64,000 nucleotides of DNA from Edaphobacter bradus (GTDB lineage: Bacteria; Acidobacteriota; Terriglobia; Terriglobales; Acidobacteriaceae). This document shows positions 45,043 to 54,829 of this stretch, one piece after another. The notes below the pieces were generated by a model. The model was not told where the DNA came from and searched no databases. It saw only the letters and a program-made list of their open reading frames with translations. The position numbers were made by a program, and so were the translations under genes. Location of the stretch: positions 124,001-188,000 of the forward strand of contig NZ_JAGSYF010000004.1 of the NCBI RefSeq assembly GCF_025685645.1, read 5' to 3'. Within the stretch, counting starts at the first letter, position 1. Each line of letters begins with the position of its first letter.

Positions 45043-45311
45043 AAAAATTCTCCTCGTGACGCGTTCGAACGCGAAAAATGCGATTTGGGGTGTAGAGATG
45101 CGACGACGCAACGACAGAGCGTCGCGCGCCTGCTGCGAATTCGGCATCGTCTTGCCTGCGGAGCGTCGCGGCTCACGCAGTAACTACTTTGTGGTGGGAA
45201 TTACCGGGTCTGACGGCTCAGACCTGCGATGAGTCTCAATTTACCGCGAAATTCTCGCTCGCGCACAAAAAATATCCGATCATGCGTCAAGAGTCGGGTA
45301 AAACATAGCAT

Positions 45312-46586
45312 TCACTGCGAAACCCAAGCGCCCTTGCGGATCAGCGGCTCGGCCGTGCCATCGTTGGCGATGCCGTCCACGTCCATCTCGCCCGTGCCGA
45401 TCATCCAGTCCACGTGGATCAGGCTCGAGTTTGCTCCACGCGCCGTCAACTCGGCGTCGCTCATCTTCTCCCCGCCGATCAGGCACGTCGAGTATGCCTG
45501 TCCCAGCGCAATGTGGCTCGCCGCATTCTCGTCAAACAGCGTATTCCAGAACAGCACGCCGCTCTGAGCAATCGGCGACGCATGCGGAACCAGCGCCACC
45601 TCGCCCAACCGCCGCGCGCCCTCGTCAGTCGAGATCAGCCGGTTCAGCACATCCTTGCCCGCCGTAGCCGTCGCTTCGACAATCCTTCCCGCCTCAAACC
45701 GCACCGTGATGTTCTCGATCAGCGTTCCCTGATGCGACAGCGGCTTCGACGCCCGCACCGTCCCATCCACACGGTCCTTATGCGGAGTCGTAAAGCACTC
45801 CTCCGTCGGAATATTCGGCTGGCAGTAGATCCCGTTGCCCGCCATCGTTCCTCCGCCCGCCCACAGATGGTCGTCGGCCAGCCCCACCGTCAGGTTGGTT
45901 CCCGGCGCCTTGAAGTGCAGCGCGTAGTACCGTTTCTCGTTCAGCATATCGACGCGCTTCTTCAGCCGCTCGCCATGCCGCTGCCACTCCCCAATGGGAT
46001 CATCCACGTTGACGCGCGAGGCCGCAAAGATCGCCTCCCACAGCTTGGCAATTGCAATATCCTCGCGCTCACCCGGAAAGACCAGCTTCGCCCACTCCGG
46101 CGTCGCGCTCGCCACGATCGTCCAGTTGATCTCGTGCCGCGTAATTAGCTCCATCGCCGGCTTGCTGGCCTTTGACATCGCGACATTCGCCCGCGAGACC
46201 TTCGCCGGGTCCTGCTTGGCCAACAGCGCCGGATTCGCTCCCGAGATCGCCAGCCGCGCCGCGCCGCTCCTGAAGCCATTCGCGATCCCGTCCTGCAGCC
46301 ACACCGGAGCAAAATCGAAGCTCGCATCCGGCCCATACTCATACCGCGCCAGCACGCTCGGATCGTCCGAGTACAGTGTCGTCACCAGCACCGCTCCAGC
46401 CTTGTAGGCCTGCTCCGTAATCTTCCGCGCCAGCGGCAGGGCCTCCATCGGAGCCGTCATAATCAGCTCCTGCCCGGCCCGCAGAGCCAGCCCCACCTTT
46501 ACTGCTACCTCGGCCAGACGGTCGAGCTTCTCATCCAGCGTCAACCCGGCAAATTTCGTAGTTTTCTCGGCCACTGCAACGCGCAT
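45312..46586 (-). CDS. M29 family aminopeptidase
   Basis: A 424-residue metallo-aminopeptidase of the AmpS/PepS/aminopeptidase T family, cytosolic. Visible metal-ligand and family segments are NIPTEECFTTPHKDRVDG (about residues 262-279), where the Glu and His ligands lie, then LGEVALVPHASPI (about 340), NTLFDENAASHIALGQAY (about 356) and HVDWMIGTGEMDVDG (about 400), which contain the remaining Glu, His and Asp ligands. It lies 30 bases downstream of dapB, so it is probably translated from the same message. The role in the cluster is unclear; it could release amino acids from peptides. Confidence 0.93.
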   Translation of the reverse strand: MRVAVAEKTTKFAGLTLDEKLDRLAEVAVKVGLALRAGQELIMTAPMEALPLARKITEQAYKAGAVLVTTLYSDDPSVLARYEYGPDASFDFAPVWLQDGIANGFRSGAARLAISGANPALLAKQDPAKVSRANVAMSKASKPAMELITRHEINWTIVASATPEWAKLVFPGEREDIAIAKLWEAIFAASRVNVDDPIGEWQRHGERLKKRVDMLNEKRYYALHFKAPGTNLTVGLADDHLWAGGGTMAGNGIYCQPNIPTEECFTTPHKDRVDGTVRASKPLSHQGTLIENITVRFEAGRIVEATATAGKDVLNRLISTDEGARRLGEVALVPHASPIAQSGVLFWNTLFDENAASHIALGQAYSTCLIGGEKMSDAELTARGANSSLIHVDWMIGTGEMDVDGIANDGTAEPLIRKGAWVSQ

Positions 46587-46616
46587 AACGGTTCCTTCTT
46601 TTTCGACGCAGAGATG

Positions 46617-47303
46617 TTATATCTGCGTGTAAACATCCTGAAAGTCATAGCAGCCGGTGCGCGTTGAAAGCCACTCCGCCGCCCGCACCGCACCCTCGGC
46701 AAACCCACGCCGCGAGTGCGACTCATGCCGCAGCACCAGCTTGTCCGCAACGCCCTTCGCCTCAAGCTCATGGACCCCCGCGGCGTCGCCAACCCGGTGC
46801 GCAGTGATGGGAATCTCCTGCAACCCAGTCGCGCCCTTTACCACATCTGCCAGCGTCAGTGCCGTCCCTGAAGGCGAGTCGAGCTTCGTCACATGGTGGG
46901 TCTCTTCGATGGAAAACGCATAGCCGCTGCTCTTCAGTAGCTCACTCATCTTCCTTGCGAGCTGCAGCATCACCTGCACGCCGATCGAAAAGTTCGTCCC
47001 ATACAGCAGCCCTGCCTGCTTGCGTTCGGCCAGTCCACGCATGTCGTAGAGCTTGTCGTACCAGCCGGTCGTGCCAACGACCATCTTCGCCCCCGTAGCC
47101 AACACCGCACGCATGTTCTGGATCACTGCCTCAGGCGAGGTGAAGTCGATCACCACGTCGAACCCTGTAACAAACGGAGCCGTCAGCGCCGAAGCATTGG
47201 CATTCTCCTTCGCATCGAGCACGTGCACGCTATGCCCGTGCTCTGCCGCCACCTCAGCCACCAGCTTGCCTGTCTTCCCATGCCCCAGTACCAATACCCG
47301 CAT
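46617..47303 (-). CDS. dapB: 4-hydroxy-tetrahydrodipicolinate reductase
   Basis: Reduces the DapA product with NAD(P)H on the way to DAP. The 228-residue protein has a Rossmann start (MRVLVLGHGKTGKLV), the VVIDFTSPEAV and VGTTGWYDKL segments, the NFSIGVQV region, and the family signature EETHHVTKLDSPSGTAL (about residues 135-150). It is somewhat shorter than E. coli DapB (273 residues), mostly at the N-terminal nucleotide domain. The N-terminal loop GHGKTGK lacks the usual G-x-G-x-x-G-R form. It follows lysC after 12 bases. Confidence 0.94.
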   Translation of the reverse strand: MRVLVLGHGKTGKLVAEVAAEHGHSVHVLDAKENANASALTAPFVTGFDVVIDFTSPEAVIQNMRAVLATGAKMVVGTTGWYDKLYDMRGLAERKQAGLLYGTNFSIGVQVMLQLARKMSELLKSSGYAFSIEETHHVTKLDSPSGTALTLADVVKGATGLQEIPITAHRVGDAAGVHELEAKGVADKLVLRHESHSRRGFAEGAVRAAEWLSTRTGCYDFQDVYTQI

Positions 47304-47315
47304 TGCAGACCTTTC

Positions 47316-48761
47316 TTATGCCTTGCTCTCTACCTGGCCCCGCGCTACATCGCGCGCTGTCACGTCAAAGATCTCTTCATCGGGATCGGCAAAGAAGTGC
47401 CTGTGAAGACTGCGCACCGCCTCCTCCACGTCCTCTTCTTCGATCATGAAGCTCATATTGATCTCGCTGGCTCCCTGCGAGATCATCCGCACGTTCACAT
47501 GGCTGATAGCTCCGAATACTTGGCCTGCGATGCCGTTATGCCCGCGAATGTCCTCGCCCACCATGCAGATCAGGGCCTTGTGGCCCTCCATCTTCACATC
47601 GGCAATCTTCGCCAGCTCCTCGCAGATCTCCGGCAGCCGCTCGTTCGAGTCCACCGTCAGCGAGATGCTCACCTCGCTCGTCGAAACCATATCGATAGCA
47701 CACTTGTACCTGTCGAAGACGTCGAAGACCGACTTCATGTACCCGTACGACATCAGCATCCGGCTCGCGACGATATCGATGATCGTCAGCTTCTTCTTCG
47801 CTGCGATGCTCTTGAACGGATTCCTGCAGTGCGGAGCCACCGCCGTGATCTTCGTGCCTTCGTTCTCTGCGTTGCGCGAGTTCAGCACCCACACCGGAAT
47901 GCTCTTCTGCACCGCCGGAAGAATCGTCGCCGGATGCAGCACCTTTGCTCCGAAGTAGGCCAGTTCCGCCGCCTCCTCAAAGCTGATCGACTTCACCCGC
48001 AGCGCATCCGGACAGATCCGCGGATCGGTCGTCATGATGCCGTTCACGTCCGTCCAGATCTCGATCGCGCCTGCGTGCAGCCCTCCGCCCACCAGCGCCG
48101 CAGTATAGTCGCTCCCGCCGCGTCCCAGCGTCGTCGTAATCCCGTCCACGGTCGAGCCAATAAACCCGCCCATCACCGGCGTCTGCTTCGCCTCAATCAG
48201 CGGCAGCACCAACTCGCGCAGCTTGGCTTCAATCGCCGTCTCCAGGGGAGCAGCCTTGCCGTAGTTGGCATCGGTCACAATGCAGGTCCTCGCGTCGACA
48301 TGCACGCCGTTCAGCCCGCGCTGCGCAAACGCCGCCGCAACCATGCGGCTTGAGAGCCTCTCGCCGAAGCTCACCACCAGGTCGCCTGTTCTCGGCGTCA
48401 GCTCGCCGACTGCCGCGATTCCGCGCAGCAGATCATCCAGTGAATCAAACTCCGTATGGAGCGCGGCATGCATCTCGGCAAACTGCTCTTGCTGCAACAG
48501 GTCCGACGACGTGTCGATGTGCCGGTTTCTGAGCCGCGCGCTGAGCGCCAGCGCACCAGCCTTGTCTCCTCGTCCTGCCGCGGCTGCGGCCGCAATCAAC
48601 TGGTCCGTCACCTTCGCCATCGCAGAGACGACGACGATTGCATCCAGGCCCTTTTTACGGCGTCCCGCCACGATGGCCGCGGTGCGCTCCATCGCCTTGG
48701 CGTCTTCCACCGACGTACCGCCAAACTTCATCACCACTAACGATTCATGCGCACCGCTCAA
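47316..48761 (-). CDS. lysC: Aspartate kinase
   Basis: Phosphorylates aspartate to start the lysine, threonine and methionine pathways. The 481-residue protein has the KFGGTSVEDA start, the kinase active-site segments SFGERLSSRM and TLGRGGSDYTAAL (about residues 225), and two C-terminal ACT domains (about 325-385 and 405-470: MLMSYGYMKSVFDVF, then VNVRMISQGASEINMSFMI), so feedback by lysine or threonine is likely. It is a monofunctional type without a homoserine dehydrogenase part. Its start overlaps the stop of asd by four bases, indicating coupled translation. Confidence 0.95.
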   Translation of the reverse strand: MSGAHESLVVMKFGGTSVEDAKAMERTAAIVAGRRKKGLDAIVVVSAMAKVTDQLIAAAAAAGRGDKAGALALSARLRNRHIDTSSDLLQQEQFAEMHAALHTEFDSLDDLLRGIAAVGELTPRTGDLVVSFGERLSSRMVAAAFAQRGLNGVHVDARTCIVTDANYGKAAPLETAIEAKLRELVLPLIEAKQTPVMGGFIGSTVDGITTTLGRGGSDYTAALVGGGLHAGAIEIWTDVNGIMTTDPRICPDALRVKSISFEEAAELAYFGAKVLHPATILPAVQKSIPVWVLNSRNAENEGTKITAVAPHCRNPFKSIAAKKKLTIIDIVASRMLMSYGYMKSVFDVFDRYKCAIDMVSTSEVSISLTVDSNERLPEICEELAKIADVKMEGHKALICMVGEDIRGHNGIAGQVFGAISHVNVRMISQGASEINMSFMIEEEDVEEAVRSLHRHFFADPDEEIFDVTARDVARGQVESKA

Positions 48762-49867
48762 GCCAGCACCGCCTGTCGTTGTGCTGCATTTCCAGTCGGT
48801 ACACCCAGCTTGTCCAGCTTGCCCATCCGCGCCAGCACCTCAGCGTTCAGCAGCGCCGCCCCAGCCGCTCCGCGAATCGTGTTGTGCGACAGCACGACAA
48901 ACTTCCAGTCCAGCAGCGGGCACTCCCGCAGCCGTCCCACCGTCGATGCCATCCCGTGTCCGCGCATCCTGTCCAGCCGAGGCTGCGGCCGGTCAACAGA
49001 GGAGTCAAACTCCACCGGATGCTCCGGTGCCGAAGGCAGATGTTGTCCCCGCAGCGGAGCAAACTCGCTCCATGCCGCCAGAATCTCCTCGCGCGTCGCC
49101 TTCTTCCTGAACTTGATGCTCACGCACTCCGTATGCCCGTCTTCGACGGGGACGCGGTTGCAGTGCGCGCTCACCTTGGCGTCAAGCATCTCGATGCGGT
49201 TGCCGCGCGATCGGCCCAGCAGCTTGCCGACCTCTTCCTGCATCTTCTCTTCTTCATTCTTGATGAAGGGGACGACGTTGCCCAGGATGTCCAGCGATGC
49301 CACGCCCGGATACCCCGCGCCGCTCACCGCCTGCATCGTGCTCACAAACAGGCTCTCGATGCCGAACCGCTCCTCGAGCGGCTTCAGCGCCAGCACCAGC
49401 CCAATCGCCGAGCAGTTCGGATTCGTCACGATATAGCCGCCCGAATTCTTCCGCCACGCCTGCGCTTCCAGCAGGTCGAGGTGGCCGGCGTTCACCTCCG
49501 GAACCACCAGCGGAACATCTTCCACCATCCGGAATGCGCTCGAGTTCGAGATCACCGCGCACCCGGCCGCCGCAAACTTCGGCTCCAGTTCGCGCGCATG
49601 TTCGGCGTCCAGCGCCGCAAAAATAATCTTTGGAAGGTCGTCCTTGGCCAGCTCAGGAACGTTCGGTTGCACCGTCATGGCCCCAATATTTGCCGGAAGC
49701 GGAGTGTCCAGCTTCCATTTACAGGCCTCGGCGTAGGCCTTGCCCGCGCTGCGGTCGCTCGCGGCCAGCCATGTAATCTCGAACCAGGGGTGATTGTTCA
49801 ACAACTGAATGAATCGCTGCCCGACCATTCCGGTCGCGCCCAATATGCCAACCTTACGCCGTTCCAT
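48758..49867 (-). CDS. asd: Aspartate-semialdehyde dehydrogenase
   Basis: Reduces aspartyl phosphate to aspartate semialdehyde with NADPH. The 369-residue protein has the Rossmann loop GILGATGMVGQRFIQLL (about residues 7-23), the nucleophile Cys in NPNCSAIGLVLAL (about 145), SGAGYPGV, and the Arg/His region GHTECVSIKF (about 245). Length and the NCSA motif match the archaeal/fungal-type subgroup better than the short proteobacterial one. It is first in the lysine cluster (asd-lysC-dapB-aminopeptidase-aminotransferase). About 80 bases separate it from the next upstream gene; no lysine riboswitch was recognised there. Confidence 0.95.
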   Translation of the reverse strand: MERRKVGILGATGMVGQRFIQLLNNHPWFEITWLAASDRSAGKAYAEACKWKLDTPLPANIGAMTVQPNVPELAKDDLPKIIFAALDAEHARELEPKFAAAGCAVISNSSAFRMVEDVPLVVPEVNAGHLDLLEAQAWRKNSGGYIVTNPNCSAIGLVLALKPLEERFGIESLFVSTMQAVSGAGYPGVASLDILGNVVPFIKNEEEKMQEEVGKLLGRSRGNRIEMLDAKVSAHCNRVPVEDGHTECVSIKFRKKATREEILAAWSEFAPLRGQHLPSAPEHPVEFDSSVDRPQPRLDRMRGHGMASTVGRLRECPLLDWKFVVLSHNTIRGAAGAALLNAEVLARMGKLDKLGVPTGNAAQRQAVLA

Positions 49868-49948
49868 AGTCCATTAAGAATACAGTGCTCTCCGGCCCCG
49901 CGTCACCGCCCGGCAGCGCGTTGCATCCACTGCCATCCCCTCACAACC

Positions 49949-50308
49949 TCAGGAGTCGCGACGCCGGCGGCCTATTTGTTGTCCGCCCCCACTCCATATC
50001 ACCACCGCAACAGTAAGATGAATCAGAAACCACAGGCTCACCCCCTGATCCAGATAAATCAGAAAGAGCACCAGCGCCCGCGGCAGGAAGACCGCAAACA
50101 GCAGAGGAATCCATCCATGCAGTTCAAACGGAATCAGCAAACCCTGCAGCCACGAGACAGCCAGCGACACCCGTGGCAGAAACAGCGCAAACACCAGAAA
50201 CCAGAACGGCAGCTTATTGATCACTAACGTGAAGCTGAATTCATGGTGACTGGATCCTCGTTCCAACGCCCACCCGAGAACCGCCGCACCCAGCGCCGCA
50301 GCCGCCAT
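49949..50308 (-). CDS. Small integral membrane protein, unknown
   Basis: A 119-residue hydrophobic protein with three to four predicted membrane helices (about residues 5-16, 30-55, 60-80 and 88-105) and a basic tail, RRRRDS. Nothing in it is diagnostic of a known family. It lies 13 bases downstream of the cupredoxin-like lipoprotein on the same strand, so the two are probably co-transcribed, and about 80 bases upstream of asd. Confidence 0.7.
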   Translation of the reverse strand: MAAAALGAAVLGWALERGSSHHEFSFTLVINKLPFWFLVFALFLPRVSLAVSWLQGLLIPFELHGWIPLLFAVFLPRALVLFLIYLDQGVSLWFLIHLTVAVVIWSGGGQQIGRRRRDS

Positions 50309-50321
50309 GCCAGCCTCCTGG

Positions 50322-51134
50322 TCATTTCGTCGAGTAGGTGAAATCCGTCGTCACCGTCTTCTTCGGTTCCACGGTCACCTTTACCGTCTGCTCCCCCATC
50401 TTCTCGTGCACTACGGCCAGCGTGTATGTCCCCGCCGGCAGCCCTGTGATCATGAATCTTCCGTCTGCCCCGGTCACGGCAAAAAACGGAGTAGGCGCAA
50501 CATTGATGAAGGCATTCATCCACGGATGATTGTTGCACCGCACCGGAATCATCACTTCAGGCTCCTTGAACTGCTTCATCTGCGGTGCTCCCTTGGCCCC
50601 CTGAGAGACATCAATCGTCTCGTTGCCCACGACCGTCGGCATCGTGTGGATGTTGTGCATCGTCCCATCGGAGTTCCGGAACTCCACCGTCCCTCCGCGC
50701 ATCACCGCGACCACATGCGGCGTATACCGGCAGCCCACCTGGTCCATCACCACCGCCTCCGTCGAGCGCACCGGCGCCGACATCGCCGCCGCCGGCCCAT
50801 CCTTGATGTACACGTAGACGCTCGCCAGCCTGCCGTCCTTGACCTCATACTGCTCGGCATAGTTCGTCCCACCCGTGATCGCGCACACCGGGTCCATGCT
50901 CATGTCGATCTTCAGCCGCTCCGGAACCCTTCCGGCGAACTTGACTATTCCGGTAACCGATCCCAGCGTGGCCTCATCGAGCGGGGCCGCCGCCGGAGCA
51001 GCCTCTGCCGCCTTGGTGCCCTTGCCAATCAGTGCGCCGCGCTTCACCGCATCATCCGGCTTGCAACCCGTCACACCGGCAAGCGCGCCAACGGCCACTC
51101 CAGCCACGAGCACCCAACCCAACCTCTCCCGCAT
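50322..51134 (-). CDS. Lipoprotein with cupredoxin-like and carboxypeptidase regulatory-like domains
   Basis: A 270-residue protein with a lipoprotein signal (VTGC, Cys at about residue 24). A beta domain has VEFRNSDGTMHNIHT (about 145-160) and VRCNNHPWMNAFINV (about 195-210); the spacing of His, Cys-x2-His and Met resembles a type 1 copper site, as in plastocyanin-like proteins of the methylamine-utilization type. The C-terminal 70 residues form an Ig-like regulatory fold (GADGRFMITGLPAGTYTLAVVHE). The ATG at 51134 has CGGAG five bases and AAGGAG further upstream. It follows the isocitrate dehydrogenase gene by 25 bases. The copper site is inferred, and the function is unknown. Confidence 0.85.
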   Translation of the reverse strand: MRERLGWVLVAGVAVGALAGVTGCKPDDAVKRGALIGKGTKAAEAAPAAAPLDEATLGSVTGIVKFAGRVPERLKIDMSMDPVCAITGGTNYAEQYEVKDGRLASVYVYIKDGPAAAMSAPVRSTEAVVMDQVGCRYTPHVVAVMRGGTVEFRNSDGTMHNIHTMPTVVGNETIDVSQGAKGAPQMKQFKEPEVMIPVRCNNHPWMNAFINVAPTPFFAVTGADGRFMITGLPAGTYTLAVVHEKMGEQTVKVTVEPKKTVTTDFTYSTK

Positions 51135-51159
51135 CCGACTCCGCTCCTTGATTTCGTCT

Positions 51160-52203
<1,044 letters not shown>

Positions 52204-52214
52204 CTTCCTTTTAC

Positions 52215-52688
52215 CTACTTCCTTTTCTTTGAATCTCTTCCGTTCAGCAGTTCTTCCAGCTCCTGCTTGAACTCGCGAACGTCCTTGAAGTCCCGGTACA
52301 CGCTTGCAAACCGGATATACGCTACCGTGTCGATCTCCTTGAGCCGCGTCATAATCAGCTCACCCACCTCGCTGGTCGAGCGCTCGCGCTCCGGTGAATC
52401 CACCACGTAGGCCTCCGTCTCATCGACGATCTGCTCCAGCTTCACCGCCGGTACAGGCCGCTTCTCGCACGCGTGCAGCAACCCGCTCAGGACCTTCTGC
52501 CGGTCGAACTTCTCCCGCCGGCCGTCCTTCTTCACCACCATGTAGGGAATCTCGTCGATCCGTTCGTACGTCGTGAACCGCTTGTTGCAGCCCTCGCACT
52601 CCCGCCGTCGACGAATCGAATCAGCCTCTTTGCTCTCGCGCGAATCGACAACTCGATCCTGGGTAAACCCGCAGTAGGGACACTTCAT
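52215..52688 (-). CDS. nrdR: Transcriptional repressor NrdR
   Basis: Senses ATP/dATP and represses ribonucleotide reductase genes by binding paired NrdR boxes. The 157-residue protein has the N-terminal zinc ribbon (CPYC at residues 3-6 and CEGC at about 31-34, with RRRRECEGCNKRFTTYE between and after) followed by the ATP-cone domain (VVKKDGRREKFDRQKVLSGL, about 50-70). Length and start are normal. No nrd genes are in the window, so its targets are elsewhere. The gene leads into the isocitrate dehydrogenase gene after an 11-base gap. Confidence 0.97.
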   Translation of the reverse strand: MKCPYCGFTQDRVVDSRESKEADSIRRRRECEGCNKRFTTYERIDEIPYMVVKKDGRREKFDRQKVLSGLLHACEKRPVPAVKLEQIVDETEAYVVDSPERERSTSEVGELIMTRLKEIDTVAYIRFASVYRDFKDVREFKQELEELLNGRDSKKRK

Positions 52689-52762
52689 CGCAATGCCTTG
52701 ATTCTACCAGCGTAAACGCTTGTGCCCGCGGTGCCTACTGAGCCAACGAACGCTCGGATGCC

Positions 52763-52797
52763 CCATCCATGTCGCAGCTCCATCGCGACATGGGTGG
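52763..52797. repeat. CCATCCAT...ATGGGTGG hairpin, copy 2
   Basis: The arm CCATCCATGTCGC (52763-52775) pairs with GCGACATGGGTGG (52785-52797) with one wobble. The outer arms match the hairpin at 14528, while the inner bases differ but still pair. It lies between nrdR and the flippase-like gene. Confidence 0.7.
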
Positions 52798-52837
52798 GAA
52801 TGTAAGCCGCTACCCCAGCCAGTCGCCTTATTGAAGC

Positions 52838-53884
52838 CTACTGAGCCAGCGACTGTTCCCCGGCCGCAGCCTCGCTCTCCTCGGTCACCCTCTTCAAACT
52901 CACATGCTCCAGCCGCGCGCAGACGAGACCCGCAGGAATGATGCAGATGAAGGTCACCACCAGCAGTATCGCGCCGCACGCCGTCGCCGCTTCAATCGGC
53001 GCGCCATAGAACGCATGCATCGCCGTCGCCGTCACGGCAATCTGTGTGAACCACCCCACAATCGGCAGTTGCAGCGCCGAGCCGCCGATGCTCGCCGCCA
53101 TCAGCAGCATCGTCCGCGAAAACGTCAGCCCCGCCAGCTCCGGAGTCTCCACGAACGCATGCGCCGTCTGCACATACGCCGACCCGATCATGCCCCACAT
53201 CGCCAGCGAGATCGCCGCTACCACCAAAAACTCCCGCACCGAACTCAGCGCATTCAGCCCATCGCGAAAGCCCGTGATCTTCTCTGCAATCGACTCGGCT
53301 ACCGGCTTTGACAGCGGCCTCAGCGCCACCTCGGCGAACCTCGCCACCGCGCCTCCCGCCACGCGCACCACCGCGGCAAACACGGCAATCGCCAGCGTCA
53401 ACGCTAGGCTCACCACTCCTGCTCGCACAAACACCTCATGGTGTGGCAGGTCCTTCGGAGTGAAGGCCAGCGCGCTCGAAAAGATCAGCGCCGCCGCCCC
53501 CAGGTCGAACATCCTCTCGATCGTGTACACCGCCACCTGTGAGCTCAGCGGCAGCGAAATCCTTCGCGCCACCAGGTACGGCCGGGTCAGATCGGCCAGA
53601 CGTCCAAACACCGCCACCGCGGTAAACCCGATGAACTGCGGGCCCAGCAGCGACTTCGCCGGAACCTTCTTCGTCGGAGACACAAACACGCTCCACCGCA
53701 CCGCCCGCAGCCAGTACGTCGCATAGATCAGCGCGATCCCCGCGACGATATGCCCCACGCTCGCATGCCGCAACTGCTGCCAGAACGCGCCCCAGTCAAA
53801 GTGGATCCTGTCGCGAAAGACGATCACGATGATGGCGAGCACAACCACCACGCCCACCCACAACGCTCCACCACGCTTCTTCAT
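52838..53884 (-). CDS. Lysylphosphatidylglycerol synthase transmembrane domain-type (UPF0104) protein
   Basis: Integral membrane protein of 348 residues with seven to eight helices. It resembles the flippase/MprF transmembrane domain family without the catalytic aminoacyl-transfer domain: the N-terminal basic-hydrophobic start, then the loop WLRAVRWSVFVSPTKK (about residue 62-77), FIGFTAVAVFGRLADLTRPYLVARR (split by a helix, about 88-112) and the later GGSALQLPIVGWFTQI (about 270) are the conserved regions. Members have been implicated in moving lipids or glycolipid precursors across the membrane, but this one's substrate is unknown. It is downstream of the lytic transglycosylase. Confidence 0.9.
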   Translation of the reverse strand: MKKRGGALWVGVVVVLAIIVIVFRDRIHFDWGAFWQQLRHASVGHIVAGIALIYATYWLRAVRWSVFVSPTKKVPAKSLLGPQFIGFTAVAVFGRLADLTRPYLVARRISLPLSSQVAVYTIERMFDLGAAALIFSSALAFTPKDLPHHEVFVRAGVVSLALTLAIAVFAAVVRVAGGAVARFAEVALRPLSKPVAESIAEKITGFRDGLNALSSVREFLVVAAISLAMWGMIGSAYVQTAHAFVETPELAGLTFSRTMLLMAASIGGSALQLPIVGWFTQIAVTATAMHAFYGAPIEAATACGAILLVVTFICIIPAGLVCARLEHVSLKRVTEESEAAAGEQSLAQ

Positions 53885-53924
53885 CGAATGTCCTCTTGAT
53901 TTTCCCCGGCGCTGTCCGGCCCGC

Positions 53925-54647
53925 TCACTTCGCCTGTGCGATCACGGTCCCGCGCGCTGCCTGTTTCCGCCGGTTGAACTCGCGAATCACCCGCGCCACA
54001 TACGCTCGCGTCTCGCGGTACGGAGGCACGCCATGATACCGGTCCACCGCTGCCGACCCCGCGTTATACGCCGCCAGCGCCAGGGCGACATTGTCGTGAT
54101 ACCGCGTCAGCAGCTCATCCAGATACGCCGTTCCGCCCGCAATATTCTCCTCCGGGCGAAAGGCGTCCTTCACTCCCATCTCACCCGCAGTTCCCGGCAT
54201 CAACTGCATCAGCCCCCGGGCCCCGGCACGCGAAACCGCACGCACCTGCCCGCCGCTCTCCGCCCGCACAACGCTGGCCAGCAAGTCTTCGTCGATGTTG
54301 TGTGCGTCACCCGCGAGCCCCAGCATCTCGTGCATCTCGGCCTTCGTAAGCGCAGCGACAGGAGCAGCAACAGCCGTCTTAGACGCAGGAGCTGCGACCA
54401 GTAGAGCATCGGGAACCGTCTCCACCCGCACCACCGCGTCCGAAGCCACTTCCAGATAACCCGCCTCGCTCCCCTGGGACGAATCCGCCAGATAAAGCCG
54501 CACGCGGTCCCCCACTACCTCACGCCGCGAGCAGTCCATCTCAAACCCGTTCTTTAGAGTCACATGTTCGGCCGCGCGCGCCGGCAAACCCATCGCCGCC
54601 AGCACGCCCACTACTGCCAATCCTCGCCGAACTGCAAAGTGCATCAT
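53925..54647 (-). CDS. Lytic transglycosylase (SLT/LysM-type goose lysozyme-like fold)
   Basis: A periplasmic peptidoglycan-cleaving enzyme of 240 residues. A signal peptide (about 1-25) is followed by a DUF4124/SPOR-like beta segment (VTLKNGFEMDCSRREVVGDRVRLYL). The SLT domain spans about residues 105-225, with the catalytic Glu in VVRAESGGQVRAVS (about 130), GARGLMQLMPGTA, the Asn-Ile pair in ENIAGGTAYL, and AYNAGSAAVDRYHGVPPYRET. All the usual motifs of family 1 lytic transglycosylases are in order. It lies 40 bases upstream of the flippase-like gene. The substrate is peptidoglycan by family; partners are not visible. Confidence 0.93.
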   Translation of the reverse strand: MMHFAVRRGLAVVGVLAAMGLPARAAEHVTLKNGFEMDCSRREVVGDRVRLYLADSSQGSEAGYLEVASDAVVRVETVPDALLVAAPASKTAVAAPVAALTKAEMHEMLGLAGDAHNIDEDLLASVVRAESGGQVRAVSRAGARGLMQLMPGTAGEMGVKDAFRPEENIAGGTAYLDELLTRYHDNVALALAAYNAGSAAVDRYHGVPPYRETRAYVARVIREFNRRKQAARGTVIAQAK

Positions 54648-54829
54648 CCCCTAAAAGCCTACCATCGGCCCACCGTGCTCGTTATCCCCCATCGGCACCA
54701 GCAAGGAGCGCAGGACGTTCGGGCACAATCTCCCTTAGCCAACCGATCCCCACCAAGGTTCCCGAGCCAAAGACTCGTCATTTCGGAGAAACCCGCTTCT
54801 CTACCCAAACCCCTTCCGGGCCAGAACCC

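Noticed and set aside
49868..49948. Possible lysine riboswitch before asd
   Set aside because: The gap is only about 80 bases, much shorter than the five-helix L-box, and no matching pairing pattern was seen.
48638..50227. A 529-codon plus-strand frame over asd and lysC
   Set aside because: It is opposite two strongly identified enzymes; it shows the Arg/His/Pro/Gln composition of a shadow frame.
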